Shown: piece by piece, positions 57,000 through 63,987 of the stretch | How positions within the stretch are numbered: the stretch's first letter is position 1 | How the letters are laid out: each line of letters begins with the position of its first letter | Assembly: GCA_934491515.1 (NCBI GenBank) | Contig: CAKSTF010000008.1 | Location: forward strand, 3,450 to 67,449 | Length of the DNA: 64,000 nucleotides | Direction: 5' to 3' | DNA from: an uncultured Eubacteriales bacterium | GTDB lineage: Bacteria > Bacillota > Clostridia > Oscillospirales > Acutalibacteraceae | Notes under the pieces: generated by a model | What the model was told of the DNA's origin: nothing | The model's database searches: none | The model's input: only the letters and a program-made list of their open reading frames with translations | Program-made: the position numbers and the translations under genes

Positions 57000-58334
57000 A
57001 TGGCGGAAATCAAAATTGACTTTTCAAAGAAAATAGGACCTATGAAACCTATGCACGGAGTAAACAACGGTCCGCTTACCTGTAATTTCAGTAGGGACGC
57101 AAGACCGCTTTTTAAAGAGGCGGGCATACCGTTTTCGCGACTGCACGATACCGAATATCCTTTCGGCAGCGGCGAATTTGTTGACATATCGTGCATTTTT
57201 AAAAACTTTGACGCAGATGTAAACGATCCGGATTCTTACAATTTTGCGCTTACCGACCTGTATTTAAAAGCCATTGACGAGTGTGATACAAAGATAATCT
57301 ACCGCTTGGGTGTTTCTATCGAGCACAACCCCGTAAAACGCCATATATTTCCGCCTAGAAGTTTTGAAAAATGGGCGCAGATATGCGAACATATAATAAT
57401 GCATTATAACTACGGCTGGGCGGACGGATATAATTTAGGTATAGAGTATTGGGAGATATGGAACGAGCCAAATCACGCAAAAGATTTAAAAATGTGGGGC
57501 GGTCCGGCAGAGGATTTTGCCCATTTGTATGATACGGCGGCAAAACATTTAAAGAACCGTTTCCCCGAACTGAAAATCGGCGGTCCGGCTTTTTCAAATC
57601 CGGACGGCGAATTTGTGGACGCATTTTTTACCGAACTTACGAAAGACGGCAATCATCCGCCGATGGACTTTTATTCCTGGCACGGATATATTGATAATAT
57701 AGAATCGGCGGTCGAGAGGGCGTACCGTGCGGAAAACACCCTCAAAAAATACGGATATGACGGCGCGGAAAGCATATATGACGAGTGGAATTATGTTAAA
57801 AGCTGGAAGGATATGAAGGGGAATATTGCTGTTATGCACTCGCATAAAGGCGCCGCTTTTAACGCTGCAATTATGTCGGCTATGCAGAACGCTCCATGTG
57901 ACATAATGGCGTTTTACGACGCCCAGATGAAGTTTTCGGAATCATGGTGCAGTTTGTTTTCTATGGGCAACGATTACATAAACGGCGGCGCAAATATACT
58001 TATTCCGCAAAAGCCATTCTTTGCCTTCAAGGCTTTTAATGAGGTATATAAGTGTAAAGAGCAGGTGTCCCTCTCATCTGACGATGAGCGCCTGTATGCG
58101 GTTGCTGCTTCAAACGGCGATACTCACGCGGTGCTTGTGTCCTCTTTTGCGGCTGTGGACGAAGAACTGTCCGAAAAGGAAGTTTCATTTAAACTTTGCG
58201 GCACAAACGGGAAAACTGCTGAAATTTATATGTGTGACGAAAGCAATGACCTTAAAAAAATCGGTACTGTTCTTTCAGAAGAATTTTCGGTGGTTATGAA
58301 ACCATACAGTTTTTTGCTTGTTAAGTTTTCGTGA
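57000..58334 (+). CDS. Glycoside hydrolase family 39-type enzyme
   Basis: A 444-residue intracellular (no signal peptide) (beta/alpha)8 glycosidase resembling GH39 beta-xylosidases. The acid/base Glu lies in EYWEIWNEPNH (about residue 158) and the nucleophile Glu in SIYDEWNYV (about residue 262); HGVNNGPL at the N-terminus fits the family. A beta-sandwich C-terminus follows the barrel. CGGAGG precedes the ATG, and a TATAAT lies at 56968-56973. No sugar transporter is adjacent, so the natural substrate cannot be deduced. Confidence 0.87.
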   Translation: MAEIKIDFSKKIGPMKPMHGVNNGPLTCNFSRDARPLFKEAGIPFSRLHDTEYPFGSGEFVDISCIFKNFDADVNDPDSYNFALTDLYLKAIDECDTKIIYRLGVSIEHNPVKRHIFPPRSFEKWAQICEHIIMHYNYGWADGYNLGIEYWEIWNEPNHAKDLKMWGGPAEDFAHLYDTAAKHLKNRFPELKIGGPAFSNPDGEFVDAFFTELTKDGNHPPMDFYSWHGYIDNIESAVERAYRAENTLKKYGYDGAESIYDEWNYVKSWKDMKGNIAVMHSHKGAAFNAAIMSAMQNAPCDIMAFYDAQMKFSESWCSLFSMGNDYINGGANILIPQKPFFAFKAFNEVYKCKEQVSLSSDDERLYAVAASNGDTHAVLVSSFAAVDEELSEKEVSFKLCGTNGKTAEIYMCDESNDLKKIGTVLSEEFSVVMKPYSFLLVKFS

Positions 58335-58343
58335 TTTGCCGTT

Positions 58344-58358
58344 TCTACCGTCGGTAGA
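58344..58358. repeat. Palindrome TCTACCG-T-CGGTAGA
   Basis: A 7+7 inverted repeat with a 1-base centre lies ten bases after the GH39 stop. The same CTACCG/CGGTAG arms recur in the terminator 80 bases downstream, and a partial copy lies between. This is compatible with an operator or nested hairpins. Confidence 0.5.
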
Positions 58359-58435
58359 GTTTTAAAACGTTGCTCTACTTTGATAATTTTGTCCGTAGAA
58401 AAAACACAATATTTTTGTTGATTTATGCGAAAAAC

Positions 58436-58474
58436 GCTCTCTACCGTTAGTAGAAACCGGTAGAGAGCATTTTT
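58436..58474 (+). terminator. Terminator between the GH39 and GT8 genes
   Basis: An 11-bp stem (GCTCTCTACCG with CGGTAGAGAGC), an 11-base loop and five T. Confidence 0.88.
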
Positions 58475-58485
58475 GATTTAATAGG

Positions 58486-58514
58486 TTGAAGAAAAAATAA
58501 ATATTGTTTATAAT
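58486..58514 (+). promoter_or_regulatory. Promoter of the GT8-PlsC operon
   Basis: TTGAAG (58486-58491), 17 bases, TATAAT (58509-58514). The leader of about 55 bases starts with a small hairpin (CAATCGT/ACGATTG). Confidence 0.75.
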
Positions 58515-58574
58515 TAACAGGACAATCGTGAATTACGATTGCTTCCTCTAAGCGAGACGGTGGGTGATACAGGT

Positions 58575-59390
58575 ATGAATATTCTTTATTGCGGTGATTC
58601 GGGAGTTGAAAAGGGCGTTTTGCTTTCGGCAATGTCGCTTTTTGAAAACTCAGACCATGCTTTAAACGTATATATTGTCACGGCTTCGCTGGAGTACGGC
58701 GGCAAACAGCACAAGGCAATTTCTGCCGCCTTTGCGGACAGGCTTTTAAAAACCGCAAAAAAGTACAACGGCAAAAACAACGTGTCTTTGTTTGATATAT
58801 CAAATATTTTTTCGGAATATAAACCGGTTGCGAATATGAGTACTCGCTTTACGCCGTTTTGTATGTTAAGGCTTTTTTGCGACCTTTTGCCGCAAATGCC
58901 TGAAAAAATACTCTACCTTGATACGGATGTGCTGTGCTGTGCGGATTTTTCGCAATTTTACGATACCGATATCGAGAATGTGCACATTTGCGGCGTTCCC
59001 GACAGGTACGGTAAATGGGTTTTCGGCGGCGCACCGTTTCGCCACGATTATCTTAATTCGGGCGTTTTGCTTATGAACGTCGGAAAGATGAAGAATGACG
59101 AAGTTTTTTTGCGCTGTCGCGATATGTGCAGGGATAAAAAGATGTTTATGCCTGATCAGACAGCACTTAATAAGACCGCGCTTAAAAAGAGGATGCCGCA
59201 AAAGTTCAACGAACAGGGAAACTTGAAAAACGATACCGTTTTTCAGCATTTTTCAACCAAATTTGTATTTTTCCCCGTTTTACATACCCGTACTGTGAAA
59301 CCGTGGGAATTCGACCGCGTACGCGAGGTCTTAAAAATAAACCGTTATGACGGTCTTTTTAAAAAGTTTTTAAAGGAGACAAACCAATGA
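58575..59390 (+). CDS. Glycosyltransferase family 8 protein (first copy)
   Basis: A 271-residue GT8-type retaining glycosyltransferase. It has the nucleotide-sugar start MNILYCGDSGVEKGVLLSAMSLF, the metal-binding DXD in LYLDTDVLCCADF (about residue 117), DYLNSGVLLMNVGKM and DQTALN. No membrane helix is present, so it acts at the inner membrane face or in the cytosol. The ATG at 58575 is the typical family start; its ribosome site is poor. It overlaps the next GT8 gene by four bases. Confidence 0.9.
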   Translation: MNILYCGDSGVEKGVLLSAMSLFENSDHALNVYIVTASLEYGGKQHKAISAAFADRLLKTAKKYNGKNNVSLFDISNIFSEYKPVANMSTRFTPFCMLRLFCDLLPQMPEKILYLDTDVLCCADFSQFYDTDIENVHICGVPDRYGKWVFGGAPFRHDYLNSGVLLMNVGKMKNDEVFLRCRDMCRDKKMFMPDQTALNKTALKKRMPQKFNEQGNLKNDTVFQHFSTKFVFFPVLHTRTVKPWEFDRVREVLKINRYDGLFKKFLKETNQ

Positions 59391-60352
59391 ACAACACAAA
59401 CGCACAAAACGAAATTCCGATTTTTTTCACTGTTGACGACGCTTATGTGCCTTATCTTGCCACGGCGTTGCGTTCGCTTTCCGAAAATTGCGGTAAACAG
59501 TATAACTATCGTGTTATCGTACTTCACCAAGGTCTTGCCGAAGAAAATATAAAAAAACTAAAAACACACGAAAAAGAAAATTTAAAAATTGACTTTGACT
59601 ACCTCAAAAATAATTTAGAGTCGATTACCGATAATATGTCGAACCGCCTAAGGTGTGATTATTTTACCCTTACAATATACTTCCGCCTTTTTATTCCCGA
59701 ACTTTTTCCTCAGTACGACAAGGGAATTTATATCGACAGCGATGTTGTTGTAAACGCAGACATTGCAGAACTTTTTAATATTGATATAGGCGATAATATC
59801 ATAGGCGCCTGCCGCGATCTTTCAATTGCCGATGTGCCGCCGCTTGTGGCTTATACGGAAAATGCCGTCGGCTCGGGAAAAGGCGAATATATTAACTCCG
59901 GCGTGTTGCTTATGAATCTTAAAAAGATGCGCGAACTTAAATTTGACGAGCATTTTTTAAATCTTTTAACTGCATATCATTTTGACACAATAGCACCGGA
60001 TCAGGATTATATAAATGCCGTATGCAACGGTAAAATTCATTATCTTGACGAGACATGGGACGCTATGCCAGGCAGCCGCGGATTGCCCGAAAAGCCCAAA
60101 CTTGTGCATTATAATCTGTTTTCAAAACCGTGGTGTTATGACGGCATTGAGTTTGCCGACGATTTTTGGCACTATGCCGAGAACAGCGGATTTATTGATG
60201 AAATAAGAAAATGCAAAGCAGAGTATTCCGAAGAGCAGAAGGCCGCCGACGCAGAATGTATGAAACTGCTTGTTGAACGTGGTGCTTTAATACAGTCGAA
60301 CGATATAACCTTTAAGAAAATGATTGAAAACGGAGTTAAAATAAGATTATGA
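59387..60352 (+). CDS. Glycosyltransferase family 8 protein (second copy)
   Basis: A 321-residue GT8 enzyme: IPIFFTVDDAYVPYLATALRSL start, DXD in IYIDSDVVVNADIAELF (about residue 117), YINSGVLLMNLKKMREL, DQDYINAV, and the late VHYNLFSKPWCYD. It is similar in plan to the first copy but longer at the C-terminus, so the two probably add different sugars. Four-base ATGA overlaps join it to genes on both sides. The preceding AAAGGAG gives a strong start. Confidence 0.93.
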   Translation: MNNTNAQNEIPIFFTVDDAYVPYLATALRSLSENCGKQYNYRVIVLHQGLAEENIKKLKTHEKENLKIDFDYLKNNLESITDNMSNRLRCDYFTLTIYFRLFIPELFPQYDKGIYIDSDVVVNADIAELFNIDIGDNIIGACRDLSIADVPPLVAYTENAVGSGKGEYINSGVLLMNLKKMRELKFDEHFLNLLTAYHFDTIAPDQDYINAVCNGKIHYLDETWDAMPGSRGLPEKPKLVHYNLFSKPWCYDGIEFADDFWHYAENSGFIDEIRKCKAEYSEEQKAADAECMKLLVERGALIQSNDITFKKMIENGVKIRL

Positions 60353-61218
60353 GATCCGCAAATGAACGTCTGCAGGTTATTGACAGAATCAAAGAATATG
60401 CCGAAGCAGGCGATTTTTACCGCAAGGTGGAACCGGGCGACCCCGTTCTTACTCCCAAAGAAGCAAAAGCAGTAACCGACAGGTATTTAAAAGCCAGAAA
60501 AGGTACTGAATATAAAATTAAACGTGCCGCAGCGGTGAAACTTGCAAAAATTGCAACAAAAAAGATAAATAAGGATACCGTTATAATCGGAACCGAAAAA
60601 ATCCCTGCAGATATAGAGGGCGCTATAATTACAAGCAATCATTTCGGTCCTTTGGAAAACACGGTTATACGGCGTCTTACACAAACCGCAAATTTGGGGC
60701 GGCTAAATATCATAAGTCAGGTTACAAACTTTGCAATGACGGGCGCGATAGGTTTTTTAATGAACTATGCGGATACGATTCCCATATCTTCCGATCCGGC
60801 ATATCTTGCACGCGACCTTGTTTCAGTACTTAAAGAAAAACTTATAGATAATAAGGAAACGGTGCTTTTGTATCCCGAGCAGGAAATGTGGTTTAATTAT
60901 CGAAAACCCCGTCCCCCGAAACGCGGTGCGTATTATTTTGCTGCAAAACTCGGCGTGCCGGTCATATCCTGCTTTGTTCAGATTGTGGATTGCGGTGAGG
61001 ACGACGGCAGCGGTTTTAGAAAAACAAAGTATATCCTGCATGTGCTGGACGTGTTGTATCCCGATACTGAAAAAACGGTAAAAGAAAATTCGCTTTTTAT
61101 CGGTGAAAAGGATTATGCGCTTAAAAAGGAATGTTACGAGAGGGTATACGGCAAAAAACTTACTTATAAATTTGAATGCTGCGATATAGCCGGTTGGTGC
61201 GGTAAAAATAATGGGTAG
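60349..61218 (+). CDS. PlsC-like lysophospholipid acyltransferase-family protein (first copy)
   Basis: A 289-residue acyltransferase-fold protein. The catalytic His motif is NHFGPLEN (about residue 103), giving HX4E rather than the usual HX4D. The glycerophosphate-binding block reads YPEQEMWFNYRKPRPPKRGAYYFA (about 184-207), followed by GVPVISCFVQIVDCG. No clear membrane helix is seen. It overlaps both neighbours (4 and 8 bases). It may transfer an acyl chain to a glycosylated acceptor made by the GT8 pair; this is inferred. Confidence 0.85.
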   Translation: MRSANERLQVIDRIKEYAEAGDFYRKVEPGDPVLTPKEAKAVTDRYLKARKGTEYKIKRAAAVKLAKIATKKINKDTVIIGTEKIPADIEGAIITSNHFGPLENTVIRRLTQTANLGRLNIISQVTNFAMTGAIGFLMNYADTIPISSDPAYLARDLVSVLKEKLIDNKETVLLYPEQEMWFNYRKPRPPKRGAYYFAAKLGVPVISCFVQIVDCGEDDGSGFRKTKYILHVLDVLYPDTEKTVKENSLFIGEKDYALKKECYERVYGKKLTYKFECCDIAGWCGKNNG

Positions 61219-61966
61219 AATCAGATTTTATACCGAATTTACCGATGACTTTGAAAAACCGTCAAAACAAGTGCATCTGCCCGATGACTATGCGTATGTA
61301 AGAAAAGGTTTTTTTGCGCGTATTCTTTCGCCGCTTACCTACGGAGCCGCTTTGCTTTTTTCACTTTTTTACTGTCGTCTTCATTTGCATATGAAAATAT
61401 ACGGTAAAAAGGGGATAAGAAAAGCAATCAAAAACGGTGCGTTTATTTATGGTAACCATACCCAACCGATAGGCGATGTTGTAATTCCTGCAAGGGCAGT
61501 TTTTCCTAAAAGGATATACACGGTTGTAAGTCCGGCAAACTATGCGATACCCGTTATAGGGAAGGTATTGCCGTATCTTGGTGCTTTACCTACGGCTGAA
61601 ACCGTTTCGGGAACTAAAGAACTGCTTAAAGCGATAAAATTACGCATTTCACAAAAAAAGTGCGTGGTTATTTATCCCGAAGCGCATGTTTGGAAGTATT
61701 ATACGGGAATAAGACCGTTTGCGGACACGTCTTTTAAATTTCCCGTAAAGTTTAAAACGCCCGCGATCGCAATGACCGTTACCTACAAAAAATCCCGAAT
61801 ATTCAAAAAACCGCTTACTCACGTGTATTTGGACGGACCTTTCTATCCGCCGGACGGCGTTACAGAAACCGAGAAAGTCCGTGAACTGCACCGTGCTGTT
61901 AGAACCGCGATGGAATCGCGAAGTAGGCAAAGCAATTTTGAGTATATAAAGTATGTTAAAAAGTAA
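61211..61966 (+). CDS. PlsC-like acyltransferase-family protein (second copy)
   Basis: A 251-residue relative of the preceding gene with a membrane-associated N-terminus (YGAALLFSLFYCRLHLHM). The His motif is GNHTQPIGD (about residue 79), with one residue more between His and Asp than canonical. The second block is VIYPEAHVWKYYTGIRPFADTSFKFP (about 150-175). It overlaps the first copy by eight bases and ends the operon, which closes with a weak terminator. Confidence 0.85.
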   Translation: MGRIRFYTEFTDDFEKPSKQVHLPDDYAYVRKGFFARILSPLTYGAALLFSLFYCRLHLHMKIYGKKGIRKAIKNGAFIYGNHTQPIGDVVIPARAVFPKRIYTVVSPANYAIPVIGKVLPYLGALPTAETVSGTKELLKAIKLRISQKKCVVIYPEAHVWKYYTGIRPFADTSFKFPVKFKTPAIAMTVTYKKSRIFKKPLTHVYLDGPFYPPDGVTETEKVRELHRAVRTAMESRSRQSNFEYIKYVKK

Positions 61967-61990
61967 AAACAAACAATAACGGATTTTATA

Positions 61991-62021
61991 AAAAAGCACT
62001 TGCCGAAGCAGGGGCTTTTTT
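61991..62021 (+). terminator. Terminator of the GT8-PlsC operon
   Basis: AAAAGC-CTTGC and GCAGG-GCTTTT form an imperfect stem around CGAA, followed by six T. It is 25 bases after the last stop codon. Confidence 0.75.
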
Positions 62022-62152
62022 GTGTGAAGACAGTATAATACAGATGCTTTTCCTTTTTGCTGCCTTGATTTAAACCTTTGTAAGCTTAAATTGTATTTTA
62101 AGGAGCCGCTTCAGGTGTGTATGGGCATTTTTTGAGAGAATCGTCGCCTGGG

Positions 62153-62182
62153 CAGCAAAAAAGCCCGATATAATCGGGCTTT
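62153..62182 (-). terminator. Minus-strand terminator beside the tRNA-Ser 3' copy
   Basis: AAAGCCCGAT and ATCGGGCTTT with a 3-base loop; on the minus strand six T in a row follow. It lies about 30 bases beyond the short tRNA-end copy, as expected for a former tRNA transcript. Confidence 0.75.
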
Positions 62183-62212
62183 CGGTGGACGCATCTTTTT
62201 GTGTCCGCATTC

Positions 62213-62231
62213 TGGCGGAGACGGCGAGATT
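62213..62231 (-). repeat. Direct repeat of the tRNA-Ser 3' end (left copy)
   Basis: These 19 bases are identical to 62387-62405, the last bases of the tRNA-Ser gene including CCA on the minus strand. Beyond them the two copies diverge. It is probably an old attachment-site remnant. Confidence 0.7.
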
Positions 62232-62271
62232 TGCACGGCGCACTGCCGTGCGGCCGGCACGCACGCGGACT

Positions 62272-62298
62272 TTAGGACCTTCCGCCGGAAGGTCCTAA
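62272..62298. repeat. Perfect 13+13 palindrome
   Basis: TTAGGACCTTCCG and CGGAAGGTCCTAA flank a single C. It is followed immediately by an 8+8 inverted repeat at 62299-62316. Function unknown. Confidence 0.8.
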
Positions 62299-62346
62299 TT
62301 TTGACAAATGTCAAAACCGTCCTATTCAAATCTCTCTGCCGAATAA

Positions 62347-62386
62347 AAAAAAGAAATCGCAGACCCTAAAGCCTGCAATTTCTTTT
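62347..62386 (-). terminator. Native terminator of the tRNA-Ser gene
   Basis: On the minus strand AAAGAAATTGCAG pairs with CTGCGATTTCTTT with one mismatch and ends in a T-run. It abuts the CCA end of the tRNA fragment. Confidence 0.85.
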
Positions 62387-62442
62387 TGGCGGAGACGGCG
62401 AGATTCGAACTCGCGGGCGCGTAAGCGCTAACTGATTTCGAG
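62387..62442 (-). pseudogene. 3' half of tRNA-Ser (CGA), displaced attachment-site fragment
   Basis: On the minus strand the sequence runs from the anticodon loop CTCGAAA through anticodon stem TCAGT, the long variable arm TAGCGCTTACGCGC, T-arm GCGAG-TTCGAAT-CTCGC, acceptor CGTCTCC, discriminator G and CCA. The 5' half (acceptor, D-arm and anticodon stem ACTGA) is absent: sequence to the right of 62442 is unrelated and AT-rich. A break exactly at the anticodon loop is the usual result of tyrosine-recombinase integration into a tRNA gene. The intact tRNA should lie at the other end of the element, outside the window. Confidence 0.85.
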
Positions 62443-62700
62443 TTTTTTGCACCAATATTACTTTATAGGTTTTTTCATATATGTTTTAGGATGTTTTATC
62501 CGCAGAAAATCCGTGTAAATCAAGGCTTATTAGCATAGCACACGCAAAAAACGCTGATATTTCAATGGGTTCAAGTAAAGACAAAAAATGCGCCGATTTT
62601 AGCATTTTTGTTAGAATTCGTGTTAGAACTGTTAGAAAAATGTTAGAACTACATAGCAAACACAGATATTTCCCACCGTAAAAATATTGAGGTGTAAGCT
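62443..62700. other. Left end of a putative integrative element (non-coding)
   Basis: AT-rich DNA with no supported gene, starting at the tRNA break. It carries four direct repeats TGTTAGAA at 62609, 62621, 62630 and 62641 just upstream of the HTH gene. The change in base composition from the left is visible by eye. Confidence 0.6.
62609..62649 (+). repeat. Four direct repeats TGTTAGAA(C)
   Basis: Copies start at 62609, 62621, 62630 and 62641 (steps of 12, 9 and 11 bases). They lie 170-200 bases inside the putative element end, where recombinase or excisionase arm sites are commonly found. That role is inferred. Confidence 0.65.
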
Positions 62701-63291
62701 ATGAAATTAAATGATATTAACTGGTCTGAAGTGCCAAGTATTATTACGAAAGAACAGATGCGTTTAATCTGTCATTGCAGCAAACGAACTGCACTTTATT
62801 ATCTGAAAAGCGGGAAATTGCCTTGTGAGTATTCAGGAAAGAAAACTCGTTGTTATAAAATCAGAAAAGAAGATTTGATGGTTTTCCTTGAGGACAAAGA
62901 GCAAAATCCTGAATATTATACTGTACCTGAAAACTGGTATTCCTACAAGAATCCTTCTATACGCAGTAGCCATTCTACGCTGCCTAATATTAAAGGTGAG
63001 GATTTACACGAGTATTTTCAATATCTATTAAAAGAATATCCAGATGTTATGGAAACCAGTATGATTAGCAAAGTAACAGGATATAGGGTGGCTGTTGTTA
63101 ATAGATGGTGTAGCAAGGGAAAATTAAAACATTTTGTTATTAAAGGCAGAAATCTTGTTCCCAAAATTTATTTGATAGACTTTCTGTGCTCACTTGATTT
63201 TCGTAAAATTAGTCGAAAGAGCGATTGGCACATCAGTAGTCTGCAAAACTATCGACGCTGGAAGTACTTAGACAGTCAACAATCAAAATGA
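62701..63291 (+). CDS. Excisionase/MerR-type helix-turn-helix protein
   Basis: A 196-residue protein with two DNA-binding-like modules of the excisionase (HTH_17) style: VPSIITKEQMRLICHCSKRTALYYLKSGKLP with KIRKEDLMVFLE (residues 11-64), and METSMISKVTGYRVAVVNRWCSKGKLKHFVI with YLIDFLCSLD (about 117-165). Tandem HTH_17 units suggest a recombination-directionality or element control factor. GAGGTG precedes the ATG. Codon use is AT-richer than in the genes to the left, consistent with a mobile element. No integrase is visible before the window ends. Confidence 0.75.
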   Translation: MKLNDINWSEVPSIITKEQMRLICHCSKRTALYYLKSGKLPCEYSGKKTRCYKIRKEDLMVFLEDKEQNPEYYTVPENWYSYKNPSIRSSHSTLPNIKGEDLHEYFQYLLKEYPDVMETSMISKVTGYRVAVVNRWCSKGKLKHFVIKGRNLVPKIYLIDFLCSLDFRKISRKSDWHISSLQNYRRWKYLDSQQSK

Positions 63292-63294
63292 GTC

Positions 63295-63333
63295 AAGGAC
63301 GAACTATCCATATTGGACGGTTCGTCCTTTTTT
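63295..63333 (+). terminator. Terminator of the HTH gene
   Basis: A 10-bp stem (AAGGACGAAC with GTTCGTCCTT), a 15-base loop and a T-run, four bases after the stop codon. Confidence 0.88.
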
Positions 63334-63655
63334 CGTTTAAGCATTCTTTTCCTATCATCAATGATGAAATAATACTCCAAAGTATCAAAAAGCGAATCCC
63401 AAAGTGTCAATTTGACACTTAGGGATTTATCTTGGCACTTTTGGATTACTTATGTTTGTATAAATAAAGTTGTTTTGCACTCTTTAAGGGTGCTTTTTTT
63501 ATCACCTCATAATCAAATGCAAACTCATAAATCTTAGGTTTTTATAAAAAATTAAAAAAATTTCGGTTAGGGGGTTAATTTTTGACCGTTTTCGTTGCCT
63601 ACCAAGTGAGGGGTTATTTAATTTCCCTCAAGAACCTTGAAAATAGAATAAACAT
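63334..63655. other. Non-coding element DNA with a long palindrome and hairpin
   Basis: No coding frame is supported. It contains a 68-base imperfect palindrome (63377-63444), a hairpin TGAGGG/CCCTCA (63607-63630) without a T-run, and a GAACCTTGAAAATAGAATA segment just before the structured-RNA candidate. Confidence 0.6.
63377..63444. repeat. Long imperfect inverted repeat centred on AAGTGTCAA-T-TTGACACTT
   Basis: The 9+9 core (63402-63420) is perfect. Outward, AATCCC pairs with GGGATT and CCAAAGTATCAA with TTGGCACTTTTGG, so each arm of about 34 bases holds two related half-sites. It could be an operator, a replication or transfer origin element, or a regulatory hairpin of the mobile element. 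Confidence 0.7.
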
Positions 63656-63904
63656 TCAATAGGTACATTCCTGATTGGAGGCTCTTGCCTCAGCCGAATG
63701 AAGGTACGCCAAAATCTTCCTGCCCATATAGGTAATAACGGAAAGCAAGGTTGGTAGCGGTTCCGAACTATTCTGAAATATCCGATTGCTACGGATAAGG
63801 CGAAGAAACAATTCAGGGATAATGATACTTCCCTAAGGGGCTGGCGGAGTACCCGGCAGAGGTGAGATTCCTATGAGTTCGGTCAGCAGCCGAACGCCTA
63901 TTGA
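63656..63904 (+). ncRNA. Candidate large structured RNA (about 250 nt)
   Basis: The ends pair over 8 bp (TCAATAGG 63656-63663 with CCTATTGA 63897-63904). Between them many local helices form in order: CATTC/GAATG enclosing GAGGC-TCTT-GCCTC, GAAG/CTTC, CGGAA/TTCCG, CTGAA/TTCAG enclosing TATCCG/CGGATA, GGGA/TCCC, and GTTCGG/CCGAAC. There is no coding frame. This closed multi-helix layout is typical of structured non-coding RNAs. It is not recognised as RNase P, tmRNA, SRP, 6S or a known riboswitch. Strand is chosen from the downstream direction and is not proven. Confidence 0.5.
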
Positions 63905-63945
63905 TTTCCTTTCACGCATTTGGGGGATGTGATCGAATTAAGTGC

Positions 63946-63987
63946 GACCATCAAAACATAGAAGACATTTCTATGTTTTGATGGGTC
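63946..63987. repeat. Long hairpin near the right edge
   Basis: GACCATCAAAACATAGAA pairs with its complement at 63969-63987 over 17-18 bp with one bulged G and a 5-base loop. It directly follows GTGCG at 63942, the conserved first bases of group II introns, but no other intron feature can be seen before the sequence ends. Confidence 0.7.

Larger units (their letters stand above)
62022..62386. other. Non-coding stretch rich in palindromes, left of the tRNA-Ser fragment
   Basis: No coding frame is supported. It holds a minus-direction terminator (62153-62182), a short copy of the tRNA-Ser 3' end (62213-62231), and three closely packed inverted repeats: 62233-62251 (GCACGGC/GCCGTGC), 62272-62298 and 62299-62316 (TTTTGACA/TGTCAAAA). 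A second minus-direction terminator abuts the tRNA fragment at 62347-62386. Base composition is uneven, GC-rich at 62230-62295. Confidence 0.7.
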
